The notes under the pieces: generated by a model
Told to the model about the DNA's origin: nothing
The model's input: the letters and a program-made list of their open reading frames with translations, nothing else
Database searches by the model: none
Made by a program: the position numbers and the translations under genes
Source: Latrodectus hesperus
Taxonomy: Eukaryota; Arthropoda; Arachnida; Araneae; Theridiidae
NCBI GenBank assembly: GCA_037975125.1
Contig: CM075862.1
Location: 18,529,338-18,593,337, forward strand
DNA: 64,000 bases
Direction of reading: 5' to 3'
Shown: piece after piece, positions 48,142 through 59,060 of the stretch
Layout: each line of letters opens with the position of its first letter
How positions within the stretch are numbered: the first letter of the stretch is position 1

Positions 48142-49870
48142 TTGTCTAAATGCTGTCATTTCTATAAAAAGCTTTTGACTTGATAATCTTATTTTTATGT
48201 TATCATCATGAAGTATTTCATGGTAAATAAGTTTCTTTTTATAAATATTCATAAATAACCTTACATATATTGAATTCAAGGAAAAAATTAAATTGTAACA
48301 TTTTTTCTAAATAAAGAAACATTGAATTTTAAATTCATCAAGAGCATAAACTAGATTTGGTTTTTTATTCATAGTAGAAAGAAAAGCAAAAATAAAAAAA
48401 GTCAAAATTATGAATCAATATTTAGCTTAATAAAAAAGCTTGCCATTCAATAGAAAACTATTTTTAATATTAAAACATTTTTAGGGTGAACTAAATAAAT
48501 TATATAAAATATCTTGTTGACTTATAATTTGCGTAAGTTTAAATAAAATCACTTAAATCAAAACAATTGTTCAAAACATTTTCTTAAATAGTTTTCATGT
48601 ATTTAATTATATTTTGCTAAAAAAATAATTAATGTATAGCTAATTTATTTTATTTTGTAAAAACAACATTACAGTTATATTAAAATATGAAATTATAATC
48701 GACATAATACAATAACTTTCTTTCAATCTTATATGGATTTATATAATATTTTATATTATAATAATTAGTGAGTTAACATCACCTTAGTGTAAATGTTAAT
48801 TTTTGAAATAAGAAACGTTGAATTTTAATATAGATCTATAAATCTTTCTTTAATAATTTTCTACTCAAAGAGATTTTCAGTTTTATTTGTTAAAAATGCT
48901 ATTATTTTAATGCATTTATTATTCTACTGATAAAACTAGCTTTAGGAATCATTTCGTCAATGAAATATAATTTTATGATAAAAATTTCAGTTTTTAAATG
49001 TTTATAAAAAAGATTATCTAATACTTATGCTCCCATCTTCAGTTAAAACTATAATAAGCAGCTATTTTTAATAAGTGAATTATTTTACCTATGAACATAT
49101 CTCAAATTCTTAATCTGAATCTACATATTCAAAAAAGTAATTGCGTTTTCATAAAAGTTATCCTAATTCTATCAATAATTATATTTATGAGGTTACAATA
49201 ATCTTTTATCTGTGTTATGTATTAATACTATATTTCTATACCATTTGGAATTTATTATAATTACAAAATTTGGTTATAATCATTTGTAAAATTAAAATAT
49301 CCAATTTTAATTAAAATACTTAATTTTCATTATCACTTCAAACATTTTTGATTCTTTTAATTATTCTTCATAAAACTGAAACTTTTAAAAATAAATACGC
49401 TTTTAACAAACGTGGTTTAAGTGATTAATAAGATGAAGTTTTATTCAATTTTAAATATATTAAGTTTTTTAAAATAAAACAATATTTACATTAGTATAAT
49501 ACTAAAACAATATTCTAAATACGTACATAAAGACCTGTACCGGAATTCAAAACAAGAATTTAATAATGAAATAACCACCTCTTCTGCATTAAATGTTGTC
49601 TAATGTTAAACCAAGATCAAGAGACAACAACTGAATTGTATAATTATTTTTACTTCTGATAGCTAAAGAAAAAATATCGAAATTGCTTATATTGTTTTGC
49701 CTGATTTGATTAAATTAAACGAAATAATACTTGTTACGAATATTAAACAAAATATATTAATATGATTAAATCCCTGAAAAATTATTTTAAATGATGTAAT
49801 TGTTATACCAAACTTAAGGAATTACTTTTTAAATAGTGAAATAACTAGCTATTTTTTCTGAGTCACAGAT
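48142..49870. other. AT-rich spacer, no gene recognised
   Basis: No feature recognised. Confidence 0.6.
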
Positions 49871-50073
49871 GCTCTTTAATCCAGGATGCTAAATTCTGAG
49901 CTTGGTGATTTTTTTGGCGAATTTCCTTAGGTATTTGGCAACCTATCTATGCAGAAAATTCTATTTTGGTAAATCTATTATTTTATATTATCGCTCACGT
50001 CACAATACGTCATCTTGGCAATATTTCATCATCGCCAAAAAAATTCAAAATTTGTCATCATGGATTAAACGGC
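49871..50073 (-). mobile_element. Short MITE with about 45-bp inverted ends, copy 1
   Basis: Left end GCTCTTTAATCCAGGATGCT then AAATTCTGAG and TTTTTTGGCGA. Read inward from the right end: GCCGTTTAATCCATGATGAC then AAATTTTGAA and TTTTTTTGGCGA. The ends cover nearly half of the 203-bp element, leaving no room for a gene. Its core (ATGACGTATTGTGACGTG, AAAATAGAATTTTCTGCATA on the minus strand) is shared with the larger copy at 51715-52162 in the opposite orientation. The open frames across it are chance. Confidence 0.85.
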
Positions 50074-50836
50074 AACTTTACCCTTTCCGATTTAGTTATA
50101 AAATTAAAATTGTCTTTAATTATATTATGCTGTACAATTTGCGAATTTTTTCAGAATATTTTTACTTAATATTTTAAATGCCTTTGAATTATCAACTGGA
50201 AAATTTAACAAAATTTAATTTGTTGAATAATATATGGTGAAAAAATTAGGACACGTTATGAATCCCATATTATAATAATGCAAATTATTTCTATATTTAT
50301 AGAATTATATAAAATAAATTGAAAAGAAACAGATATTTCCTACAAACTGATGCAACAGAAAACTTTATTTTTTAAGCAGAACAAATTTTATTAAAACATT
50401 TGTTACTGAGATATGCATATGAATCTGAATAAAAATGAATGAAAAAATAATTTAAATAATAAGTAAAATATATAAAATTTATATAATTAATATTAAAAAT
50501 TAATTAAAAATAATTAAAAATTTTTTATTTTGCAATTTATTTATATGCATGCAGAAATTTATTATATGCTCCAACTGAGGTTTTTCCACATTTATAAAAT
50601 ACAAAGCAATTTCAAAGAAATAGTGTAAATTTCTCTATCCATATTATTAACAAATCATTTATCTAAAATCTACGCTACATAGATAATATTAAATTCCTCG
50701 AATGTCAAGGTTGCCTAAGCTCACTTGTATCAAAATTTTTCTTGTTTGTGAAGTTTATTAAGAGTTGTAAAATATTTATGCCTGTGTGTCTAGAGATTAT
50801 TTGGAATATATTATTACTTATATATTGTACCAAATT
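50074..50836. other. AT-rich spacer, no gene recognised
   Basis: No feature recognised between MITE copy 1 and the SINE. Confidence 0.6.
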
Positions 50837-51124
50837 TAGTAGATGAATTTTTTTCAAACCGTGGGCACTTAGGTGACGAACCCTATGCCACAACTAGGTC
50901 AGAAACTGCTACTCATTTGTCGTTATCCTGCGGGAACCTGTGGACCAAGTCACGGAGACGAGTAGCGTTGGCCGCGACTTACCAACACAAACCCGTTTAT
51001 AGGGTGGCCTACATTCATACATCATCACGAAAGAAAGGACAAAGAAATACAGAGAGACCAGAGAAAGAAAGTAACATCTATGCCCGAACCAGGATTCGAA
51101 CCCGGGACCCACATAGTAGATAAA
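50837..51124 (-). mobile_element. SINE family B, fuller copy, poly(A) tail
   Basis: Target duplications TAGTAGATGAA (50837-50847) and TAGTAGATAAA (51114-51124) differ at one base and bracket a 266-bp insert. On the minus strand it opens with GTCCCGGGTTCGAATCCTGG, a consensus-quality box B. It continues through a CT-rich stretch and GACTTACCAACAC-like body (reverse sense), then the block shared with 38195-38316 (CTCCGTGACTTGG, GACAAATGAGTAGCAG, TGGCATAGGGTTCG), and ends in GGTTTGAAAAAAA. The part upstream of box B, including box A, is absent, so the copy is slightly 5'-truncated. Confidence 0.92.
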
Positions 51125-51714
51125 TATTAAAATATATAAAAATTAAAATGAAAATGGAAATTAATTTCCAAAATATTTCTGCAGCATTTTGAAAACTAAA
51201 CTATATTTTGTTCCATACAAAACTGGACTATTAAAAAATTATTTTAATATTCATTATTCTATATACGAGTAAAAATAAAATTTCATAACTTTTCCTCAAC
51301 CGTTTAGAAAATTTGCTATAACTTTTATCTTGCTTATAAATTATGGCTATGTAAGTTATTTAGTTAAAAGTTGATCATTATTTAATACATTAAGAAGCAA
51401 AATTGTTTCTACCTGCTAAAAGGTAATAATAATATTGAAAATATTATTAAGAATAATGATATAGATAGTTTTTAATATTCTTAACATAAAATTCAAAATT
51501 AAAAAAATCTAAAATATGTAAGTTCTTTAATTTGTGCCCTGAAACAATTTTAAAAATATTTCAGTCTCATATCAGAAAATTTCCCTAATAGCATTATCAA
51601 ACTTTTTTCCAAAAATTTTTTCTTTTACTTTCCTTTACATAAGATTTAAGAAACAGCACAAACAACCTGGAAATGTACTGATGAGTCAAACAATGAGTCC
51701 AATTTTTGGTACGG
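51125..51714. other. AT-rich spacer, no gene recognised
   Basis: No feature recognised. Confidence 0.6.
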
Positions 51715-52162
51715 ATGCCCTATAATCCAGGATTCATAACTTTGAATTTTTTTTGGGGATGAAGAAATATTATCAATATGACGTATTGTGATGTGCGAAA
51801 TAACGTAAATACTAGGGTTGCCAAAATAGAATTTTCTGCATAATTTTTATACTTCTCCATATCTATGACGTAATAAAAACCAGGTTGCCAGATACAAAAG
51901 AAATGTCTTTCTCGATATCTTTGACCTAATGAAAATCAGGTTGTCAATACATAAAAAATCCATAAAAAAACCACCAAACTCAGAATTATGCATCCTGGAT
52001 TATACGGCATATCCTTGACGTAATAAAAACTTGGCTGCCAGATACTTAAGAAATATCTTTCTCGATATCTTTAACATAATAAAAATCAGGTTGCCTGATA
52101 CATAAAAAAATCCACCAAAAAACCACCAAACTCAGAATTTGTCATCCTCTATTATACAGCAT
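51715..52162 (+). mobile_element. MITE copy 2, enlarged by a 150-bp internal tandem duplication
   Basis: Left end ATGCCCTATAATCCAGGATT; read inward from the right, ATGCTGTATAATAGAGGATG followed by ACAAATTCTGAGTTTGGTGG. The segment 51859-52008 is repeated at 52009-52160 with scattered differences. Both copies contain TTTCTCGATATCTTT, a GGTTGCC-type phrase and CCACCAAACTCAGAATT, and each ends in the terminal sequence. The element therefore has one left end and two successive right ends. The left third matches MITE copy 1. Confidence 0.82.
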
Positions 52163-53387
52163 GTGTGCCTGGCTGTTTCTTAAATTTTTAAGTAATGGAA
52201 AGTAAAAAGAAAACTTGGTTGAAGAAAAATTGTGATTATGATATAAGAGACTGAAATGTTTTTAAATTATTTCAGTGCACAAACTAACAAATTTGCATAC
52301 TGTGCCCAATTTTGTGTATTTAATTTGTTAATCCAGAATAGTGATAAAAACGTAAATAATATAATTTAAAAGAGACCTATCTACACCGTTTCTTTCTGAA
52401 TGTCAAATTACTCTTACAAAATATTATATATCAAATATTGTTATATTTTATACAATGATGATAACAATAATCTATTGTTATTTGATTTTTTAATCAATAT
52501 AGTGATTTTTACGCTAATTAAGCATTTTAAAAGCAATTCAGTTAAGCATACAGTTTAATTTATAAAGTATCCTTAATATATATGTGGATTGTATCTTATT
52601 TAGAATGAGTTATATTTATGAAGTTTACTTTAAAATTTAAAATATAACAAATGACACAGTTATTGTTTTAAGTTTTATCGTTATCTGAAATTTGCTTTGT
52701 ACCATAATAGTATACAACGTTGTTTTACATAGCTTAAAGTGAATTACATTAGTTTAATATAATTTATTTTAAATGTTTCATGTGGAGAACGACGATAATA
52801 ACAAACAATTTAAATAATTTTTTAACATATTATAATTATTAAATTTATGCATAAAAAGTAAGAATATATTTTAAATTGTTTACAAGTTCTTCTATTAATC
52901 ATTTTTAAAACGATATCGTAAAACTAGCGAAAGTAATTATACGATTTCTATCACTTCTCAAGCTTTCTATAACAAGATATAAAATTAGAATATTTGTTAA
53001 TTTTATAGCACTTTCTAATTATATTTATGTTTTCTGTATAAGGTACAAAACAATAATATAATAAATAATTATCATTATATGACAAGATATAATACCAATA
53101 AATATAAAATTAAATAATAATTATCTGAGGAAGATATCTTTTGTTATGCACTAATAGTTCAAAATAGTTTGGTAAACCATTGAATTCTTTTAGAAAAATC
53201 TAGATAATTGGTACAATCAGTTTTAATATCATTATAAACATTTACTTCACACAAAATTAATTAAAATTGAATATTATTTTTTCTTACAAGGCGAAATTAT
53301 GTTATATATATATATATACATTCATCTAATAAATTTTTCTTGCATGATATGAATTGAATTTTCTTGCACTTATAAATAAAATACCAA
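52163..53387. other. AT-rich spacer, no gene recognised
   Basis: Includes a short TA run at 53301-53318. No gene recognised. Confidence 0.6.
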
Positions 53388-53430
53388 ACAATGTTACTTC
53401 AAGTTATACAATAACTTGAAGTAACATTGT
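53388..53430. repeat. Perfect 20-bp palindrome, 3-nt loop
   Basis: ACAATGTTACTTCAAGTTAT (53388-53407) and its exact reverse complement (53411-53430) are separated only by ACA. This is the most compact perfect hairpin in the window. Confidence 0.93.
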
Positions 53431-54533
53431 AATAGCATAAAATAAGGGCTATTGGATAAATTCTATATATATATAAGGAAACTATTCCTTAACAAGAATA
53501 TTAAGCATTTTCCTTTGATAAAGCCCCCGTAATAATTAATTCTGTAACAAGGATGGTCATTTCAGTTCACTGAAAAGGAAAGTTTGTGTTCTGACAAAAG
53601 AATGCAAATCTAAATTTCGTTAATGTGTTTTATGGGTTAGCATATTTAAAAAGTAATTTATAACAAGCAAATTATATTGATACATAAAGTATTTCACGTA
53701 AATGGACATTTTCTCCTTTTATATAAACACAATATATTGCTTATTAATAAGATGGAATTAAAAATATATTAAATCGCTTATTTATTCAATTTAAAAGAAA
53801 ATATACTGAGTTTTTGAGTAAACAGTATACCCAAGGCAGTTTTAAATGTTCTACAGCTAATTGTTCTTGGTATAGTTAAAAGTTTAAATCTTTAAATTCA
53901 GTTTTCTCTTAAATTTTTCAGTCCTAAATGAATTTGTGATGATGGTTTATACATATTTGTTAAATTTTAAACAAAAGTTATAAGTTAAAATTAATACATT
54001 TTATAAATGAGTATTTTTACTTTAAAATGCATGTTGAGTTAGTATTAATGTCATGCTTCAAAAGCAATAGGAATATATATTACATATACTACTTAAGGAA
54101 AAATCCTACTTATACAAATCAGTTTTAGTTATTTTTGTAAGGTACACTAAACCAATCCTCTATGTCTTCTTCTCTTCCTAGTTTTAGTGGTCCTATATCC
54201 AATATTTATGTTGTATGTAATCAGACATTCATATCAAACGAAACTTGTGGTTTATTTAACTTATTTGTTACTATTTTTTATAATATCAGAGGTTGCATAT
54301 AATCCCTTTATAGTTCAAACTCCTATCTTATCTTCCAATATTATTTCAGTTTATTCAAATAAATAAAGTCCAAAATATATTTCAATCAAAAAATGCGATA
54401 AGGTTTTTTCCAATTTTAGTAGTAATACAAATCTCAAAAACATACAACCAATTATTCATGATATGAGTTTTGAAACTTAAAACTGAAAACAATAATAGTT
54501 TTTAAAAATAAAAAGCACTAAACAAACATTATA
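53431..54533. other. AT-rich spacer, no gene recognised
   Basis: No feature recognised. Confidence 0.6.
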
Positions 54534-54788
54534 TTACTTTGAATATAAATTATAGTTTGATATTACTTTGAATATAAATTATCGTTTATTACTTTGAATA
54601 AAAATTGTCTTTTGATATTACTTTGAATATAAATTATAGTTTGATATTACTTTGAATATAAATTATCGTTTGATATTACTTTGCATAAAAATTGTCGTTT
54701 GATATCACTTTGAATATAAATTATAGTTTGATTATTTTGAATATAAATTATCGTTTGGTATTATTTTGAATACAAATTATCATTTGAT
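54534..54788 (+). repeat. 27-30 bp minisatellite, nine units, trimeric higher-order pattern
   Basis: Units have the form TTACTTTGAATATAAATTATNGTTTGATA. Three variants recur in fixed order: A with TTATAGTTTG, B with TTATCGTTT, C with AAAAATTGTC. The order is A B C A B C A B and a final B-like unit, so the array grew as blocks of three (about 85-90 bp). Confidence 0.92.
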
Positions 54789-56215
54789 AACCAGGCAATA
54801 ACATTTCTTAAAGTTACAGTATATTCCATTGTATTTATTCCAATATACTCATTAAATTTCAATAAATAAAGGATTTATGCACTTTTTAAAACTTATTTAA
54901 ATTGTGAAATTTTGAAATATGTGCTCTTAAAGTCTTCAACATTCATTCAAAACATTATACAAAAGAGGACATATTTTCCCTAAATTATTTTTTCAAAAAT
55001 ACTTTTATTAATAAAGTTAATTTTCTATTTAGACTTTTGATTTCAATAGAATTTTTTTTCTTTTATGACTTTTACGTCGTACCGCAAACATTCCCTCACT
55101 TAGCAAAACATCACATAACTAATATTTTGAATAGTTTCAATCGATACATACATTGGTTTGAAAGAAGTACTTTTTAATTTTTTTTGTAAGTGATGTTCAA
55201 AATTCAATAAAATTATTTTGAACTGGAACTAAGTCTTTATTTCTTTATTTTAGAAATTGTGATGCCAAAGTGAAGATTTAGATACTTTGGGATAGTGAGA
55301 AAAACTCATTTGCTTTCTAGGAAAGCTCACCTTTCTTACATTACTCTAAATTCACATACAAAAATAAATTTTTTTAAAAAAAATGTTAAATTTTTTAAAG
55401 AGAATTCTAATTAGTACAAATTGTTTTGGATGTACATTCTTAAGTTTTAAAATACCCTATCGTTACTTAAACATTTATTACCAACTATTTTTATTTGTTA
55501 CATTTATTTAATTTTTTGCTTTTTTAAACTTTAATTTTTGTATATTTTTTGTTTGATTGAAAATAAAATTTTCTAAATTAAACATAAATTTATATTTAAA
55601 ATATTTATAATTATCTTCTTATGCATACTTGTTTAAATTTTATTTCAGATACGCGTTTCTCATAAAAATACTTGTGAAGTAATAACGAAAGACTAAAGAG
55701 ATTTAAATTGCAATTGTGTTAATAAAAAACGTTCATACATTTCTACAATTTACTTCCATTTATTCATAATTTTTTAATTGAATTACCATTAATTTGACTC
55801 TCATTTTATTCAAACTAGAAAAATTTCATTTTCACAATTTCACATAATACGTACTTTTTTCATTAATAATTATCAGTAAATTGTTGAAAATAATGTATGA
55901 CAATGGAAGTTGTGTTTGTGTGTGTGAGTTAAATATTGTGTGGCAGTCGATGTATATGTATTAAAAAGGAAAATATGCTTATTGAAAAGAAAGATCCATT
56001 ATGATTAAAGGAGAATAAATCAGGTTAGAAGCATATTACGAATGAATATTAAGTGATTCTGATGTCTAACCAGAAGTCTGATAGTTCTGATTCTTTCAAA
56101 GAATAGCTCGCAGAAAATAAACATAATTTCACACCCTTTAAAAAATCAAAATATTATTTAATATACTACATAAAAAATCTACGGCTTCATGTAAAAAGAA
56201 AAGAAAAATTAATTT
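54789..56215. other. AT-rich spacer, no gene recognised
   Basis: No feature recognised. Confidence 0.6.
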
Positions 56216-56483
56216 CTTTGGTTGGTTAGGATTTCGTTGTTGTTATAGGAAGGTAGTGAGTTCAAATCCCGATCAAAATAAAAGAACCGTTACATGAACT
56301 GGTGCTTTTAAACATCAACTGGTAACATCAAGGTCGCAATGTCCTCCGTGTGAAATGATTCCTCTGGAGGGGGCAGACCTAGTTTTGGGGTCTTCTGCTT
56401 TGTTCTTGCTAAATTACGAGGACACTGCATAAATAGCTGGTCACTTCCACCTCTTGTTTTAGGGAAACCTGCATTGATAACAA
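56216..56483 (+). mobile_element. Probable tRNA-derived SINE, separate family D
   Basis: A compositionally distinct block within AT-rich spacer. It opens with TGGTTGGTTAGGATTTCG, compatible with a decayed box A, followed by a good box B, GAGTTCAAATCCC, at about 56259. The body has CGCAATGTCCTCCGTGTG, CCTCTGGAGGGGGCAGACC and GGTCACTTCCACCTC, and it ends near GCATTGATAACAACATAA. No second copy lies in the window and no target duplication was identified, so the limits are approximate. Confidence 0.5.
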
Positions 56484-56786
56484 CATAAATTATCTAACAA
56501 AGCTGGATTATAGGCTGTAATACGTTTCTTAGTTTCTTTGTAGTTAAATCCTAATAATTTCAATTCAAGAATATTTAAACTACACCAACTAGGCCATTGA
56601 TGTTAAATACAGTCTTTAATAAAAAATATTTCTACTGATTATTAAGAAGTAGATATTCTTAAAATATAAAACGAATCATTATAATTTTATTTATTATCCT
56701 CTATGTATAAAAAATAAATTTTCTAACGAGAATGAAATTCAAATAAAATTAGAATAATAAGAAAATTTTATAAAAATGTGTAATAC
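56484..56786. other. AT-rich spacer, no gene recognised
   Basis: No feature recognised. Confidence 0.6.
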
Positions 56787-56962
56787 ATAATAATCAAAAA
56801 AAATTTTTTTTTAAATTGCAGCATATTTCTGTATGACATTTAAATATATAAAATATTTTTGAGAACTTTTTTTGGCAAATTTAAAAAGAAATATTTATAA
56901 AAACTAATATAAATTTGTATTAAAAAATAAATTTCTTTTAACATTATTTGAAAATATATTAT

Positions 56963-57551
56963 TGTACCGAGCTTCACGGGTTCGTGTCGATTGAGAGTTG
57001 AATAAAGCAACCACTTAATGAACACCAGACTTTTATTCGTAAAAACTTCACTAGATATAAGAAATTCCCGCTGGGACAATCACAATTATACAGCTACAAT
57101 TCGTCAGATATAATAAGAAACAGCTTCCAAACACAGGTCTCAAATACCTCAGACAGAGAACAACTAGCAGTCACCACTAATCGTCTTCACTCACTGACTG
57201 TCTTCACATATAACCCTAACTCTTCTATGTCGGGCTGCGGTATTTATACCTGACTTGGCGGAGAAATCTACCAATTTCGCCAAGGTTCTGGAAGCTTCTA
57301 GGCTATCTCAAAAATATTGGTCCTAGAGCTTAGGTGATGGATGTTTTCAGAAGTATCGATTTCTCGCCAAGTCGCCAAGAATCTCGCCATCCGTCGCCAA
57401 GAATCTCGCCAACTGTCGCCAAATCATTAGGAAATCCGCTTTTAAACTACAACACGTCTAAATACCGCAATTTTCGCCCAAAATGTAAGAATTTCCGATC
57501 CGTCTGAGATATTTTAAGACAAATACAATCATTATTTATAAATTTGTAACA
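56963..57551 (-). repeat. 3' LTR of the Gypsy element (589 bp)
   Basis: In element sense it starts TGTTACAAATTT and ends CGTGAAGCTCGGTACA. It contains a TATA box (minus strand TATAAATA at 57248-57241) and AATAAA (57037-57032). Relative to the 5' LTR it has an extra 22-bp tandem copy of the CGCCAAGAATCT-type motif near 57380-57415. Confidence 0.97.
57032..57037 (-). terminator. Polyadenylation signal in the 3' LTR
   Basis: AATAAA on the minus strand, about 205 bp downstream of the LTR TATA box, in the position expected for the end of the R region. The same hexamer lies in the 5' LTR. Confidence 0.6.
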
Positions 57552-57566
57552 TTGCCCCCCTCTTAA
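57552..57566 (-). promoter_or_regulatory. Polypurine tract
   Basis: Minus strand TTAAGAGGGGGGCAA ends directly against the 3' LTR start TGTTAC. It would prime plus-strand DNA synthesis during reverse transcription. Confidence 0.85.
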
Positions 57567-57743
57567 GGACTGCACATCCCGGGCAGTACAATCCCCCGAT
57601 AGGAGGCCAAATTTAATATAAGAGAATTTACATTTTAAGAGGATGCAGAACACATTACATACACAAGCAACTAAAAATACAAGAAAATAGAAAAGATTAA
57701 AATTATCTATACTATTTACAAAGAGACCATGGTCTATTAATTT

Positions 57744-59060
57744 TTACTTTACATTACGATAAGGAGCTAATCTATCATAATATACTACCTTAGGTTTTGG
57801 AGAAGATGATTTCCTTATACGAATCACGATGTCGTTCAGTCTTTTGAGGACTGTGTAGGGACCTTCCCAGTTGGTTTGCAACTTTGGAGAAAGTTCTTAC
57901 TTCGAATCGGGTTCCACAACCAAACTTTGTCACCTACTTGAAATTCATGTCCTGTTGCTCTTGTGTCATACCTTGTCTTCATTCTTTCGGTCGTCAGGTT
58001 GATTCGATCTCGAGCGAAGTTATGGACATCTTCAAGACGTGCCTGAAGGTCTTGAAGGTATTCCTCTGGCGATGAAGATGTATCCGGTGGACGACCAAAC
58101 TGAAGATCACAAGGGAGACGAAGTTCGCGACCAAAGAGCAACTGTGAAGGAGTATATCTGGTAATCTCATGGACAGCACTGCGATATGCAAGCAGAAACA
58201 GCGGTAGCTTCAAATCCCAATCTTGCTTATTTCTGGATTGTGGGTGTAGTGGCGTGGTCTGCGTCTTGTCTATTCCTAGAATTCGACTTATTCATTTAAA
58301 CACAACAGAGGTGAAATTTGTCCCTTGATCCGAATGAATTTATAAGGGTGTGCCGCGAATCGGGAAACCCATTGCTGCACTAGAATTTCGGTTACTGTAG
58401 TCGCCTCTTGATCGGGGAATGCAAACGCTTCAGGCCGCTTAGTAAAGTAGTCCATGACAACCAGTATGTATTTGTTGCCATTTGAAGATTGTGGTAAAGG
58501 ACCCAAAATGTCTAGTGCTATTCGCTCAAAAGGTGCTCCTACGTTGTACCGCTGTAACATTGCTCGGCTACGTTTCTTTGGTCCCTTACGTGCCGCACAG
58601 TCATCACAAGATTGACACCATTTCTCTACATCTTGTCTAGTTTTGCTCCAATAGAAACGTTCTCGAACATTCTGTAGAGTTTTCATTACTCTAAAGTAGC
58701 CTCCAGTTGAGCTACTATGAAAAACATCTGAAATTCTTGATTTTGGAAGAACAAGCTGCCATTTGAAATTACATCCATCATCGGACTCCCATTTCCTGTA
58801 TAAGACACCATTTCTTATATGGAGTGAGTCCCAAAGAGCCCAATATTGTTTAGTAGCAGGACTGTAGGTGGAGATATCCTGCCAACTTGGTTTCATACTG
58901 GAAGATTCTTTAAATTCTAAAATTGGATTTATATCTGGGTGTTCTTTTTGGGCTTTTCTAAGTCCTTTATCACTCCATGGGTCTGGTTTCGATGGAGGTG
59001 AAACAGTAACTATGCGTACCAAAGGATTTACTAACTGATAGTTCTTCTCTACTCAAGAAC
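57744..59060 (-). pseudogene. Gypsy integrase region of pol, broken
   Basis: Frame 59022-58288 holds the zinc-binding domain (WCQSCDDCAARKG, the two cysteine pairs near 58600) and the start of the catalytic core: ALDILGPLP, with the first catalytic Asp near 58520, and VVMDYFTKRPEAF. Shortly before the second Asp the frame shifts near 58340, and the frame ends at 58290-58288. The same core continues in another frame and meets a TGA at 58294-58292. The C-terminal part is open at 58213-57836 (LAYRSAVHEITRYTPSQLLFG, VGDKVWLWNP). After one more frame change it ends at a TAA at 57746-57744. The enzyme would insert the cDNA into chromosomes; this copy cannot make it. Confidence 0.93.

Noticed and set aside
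57447..57653. Small minus-strand frame crossing the 3' LTR boundary, considered as an extra accessory gene
   Set aside because: It spans the polypurine tract and LTR start, which are explained by retrotransposon structure, and has no recognisable motif.
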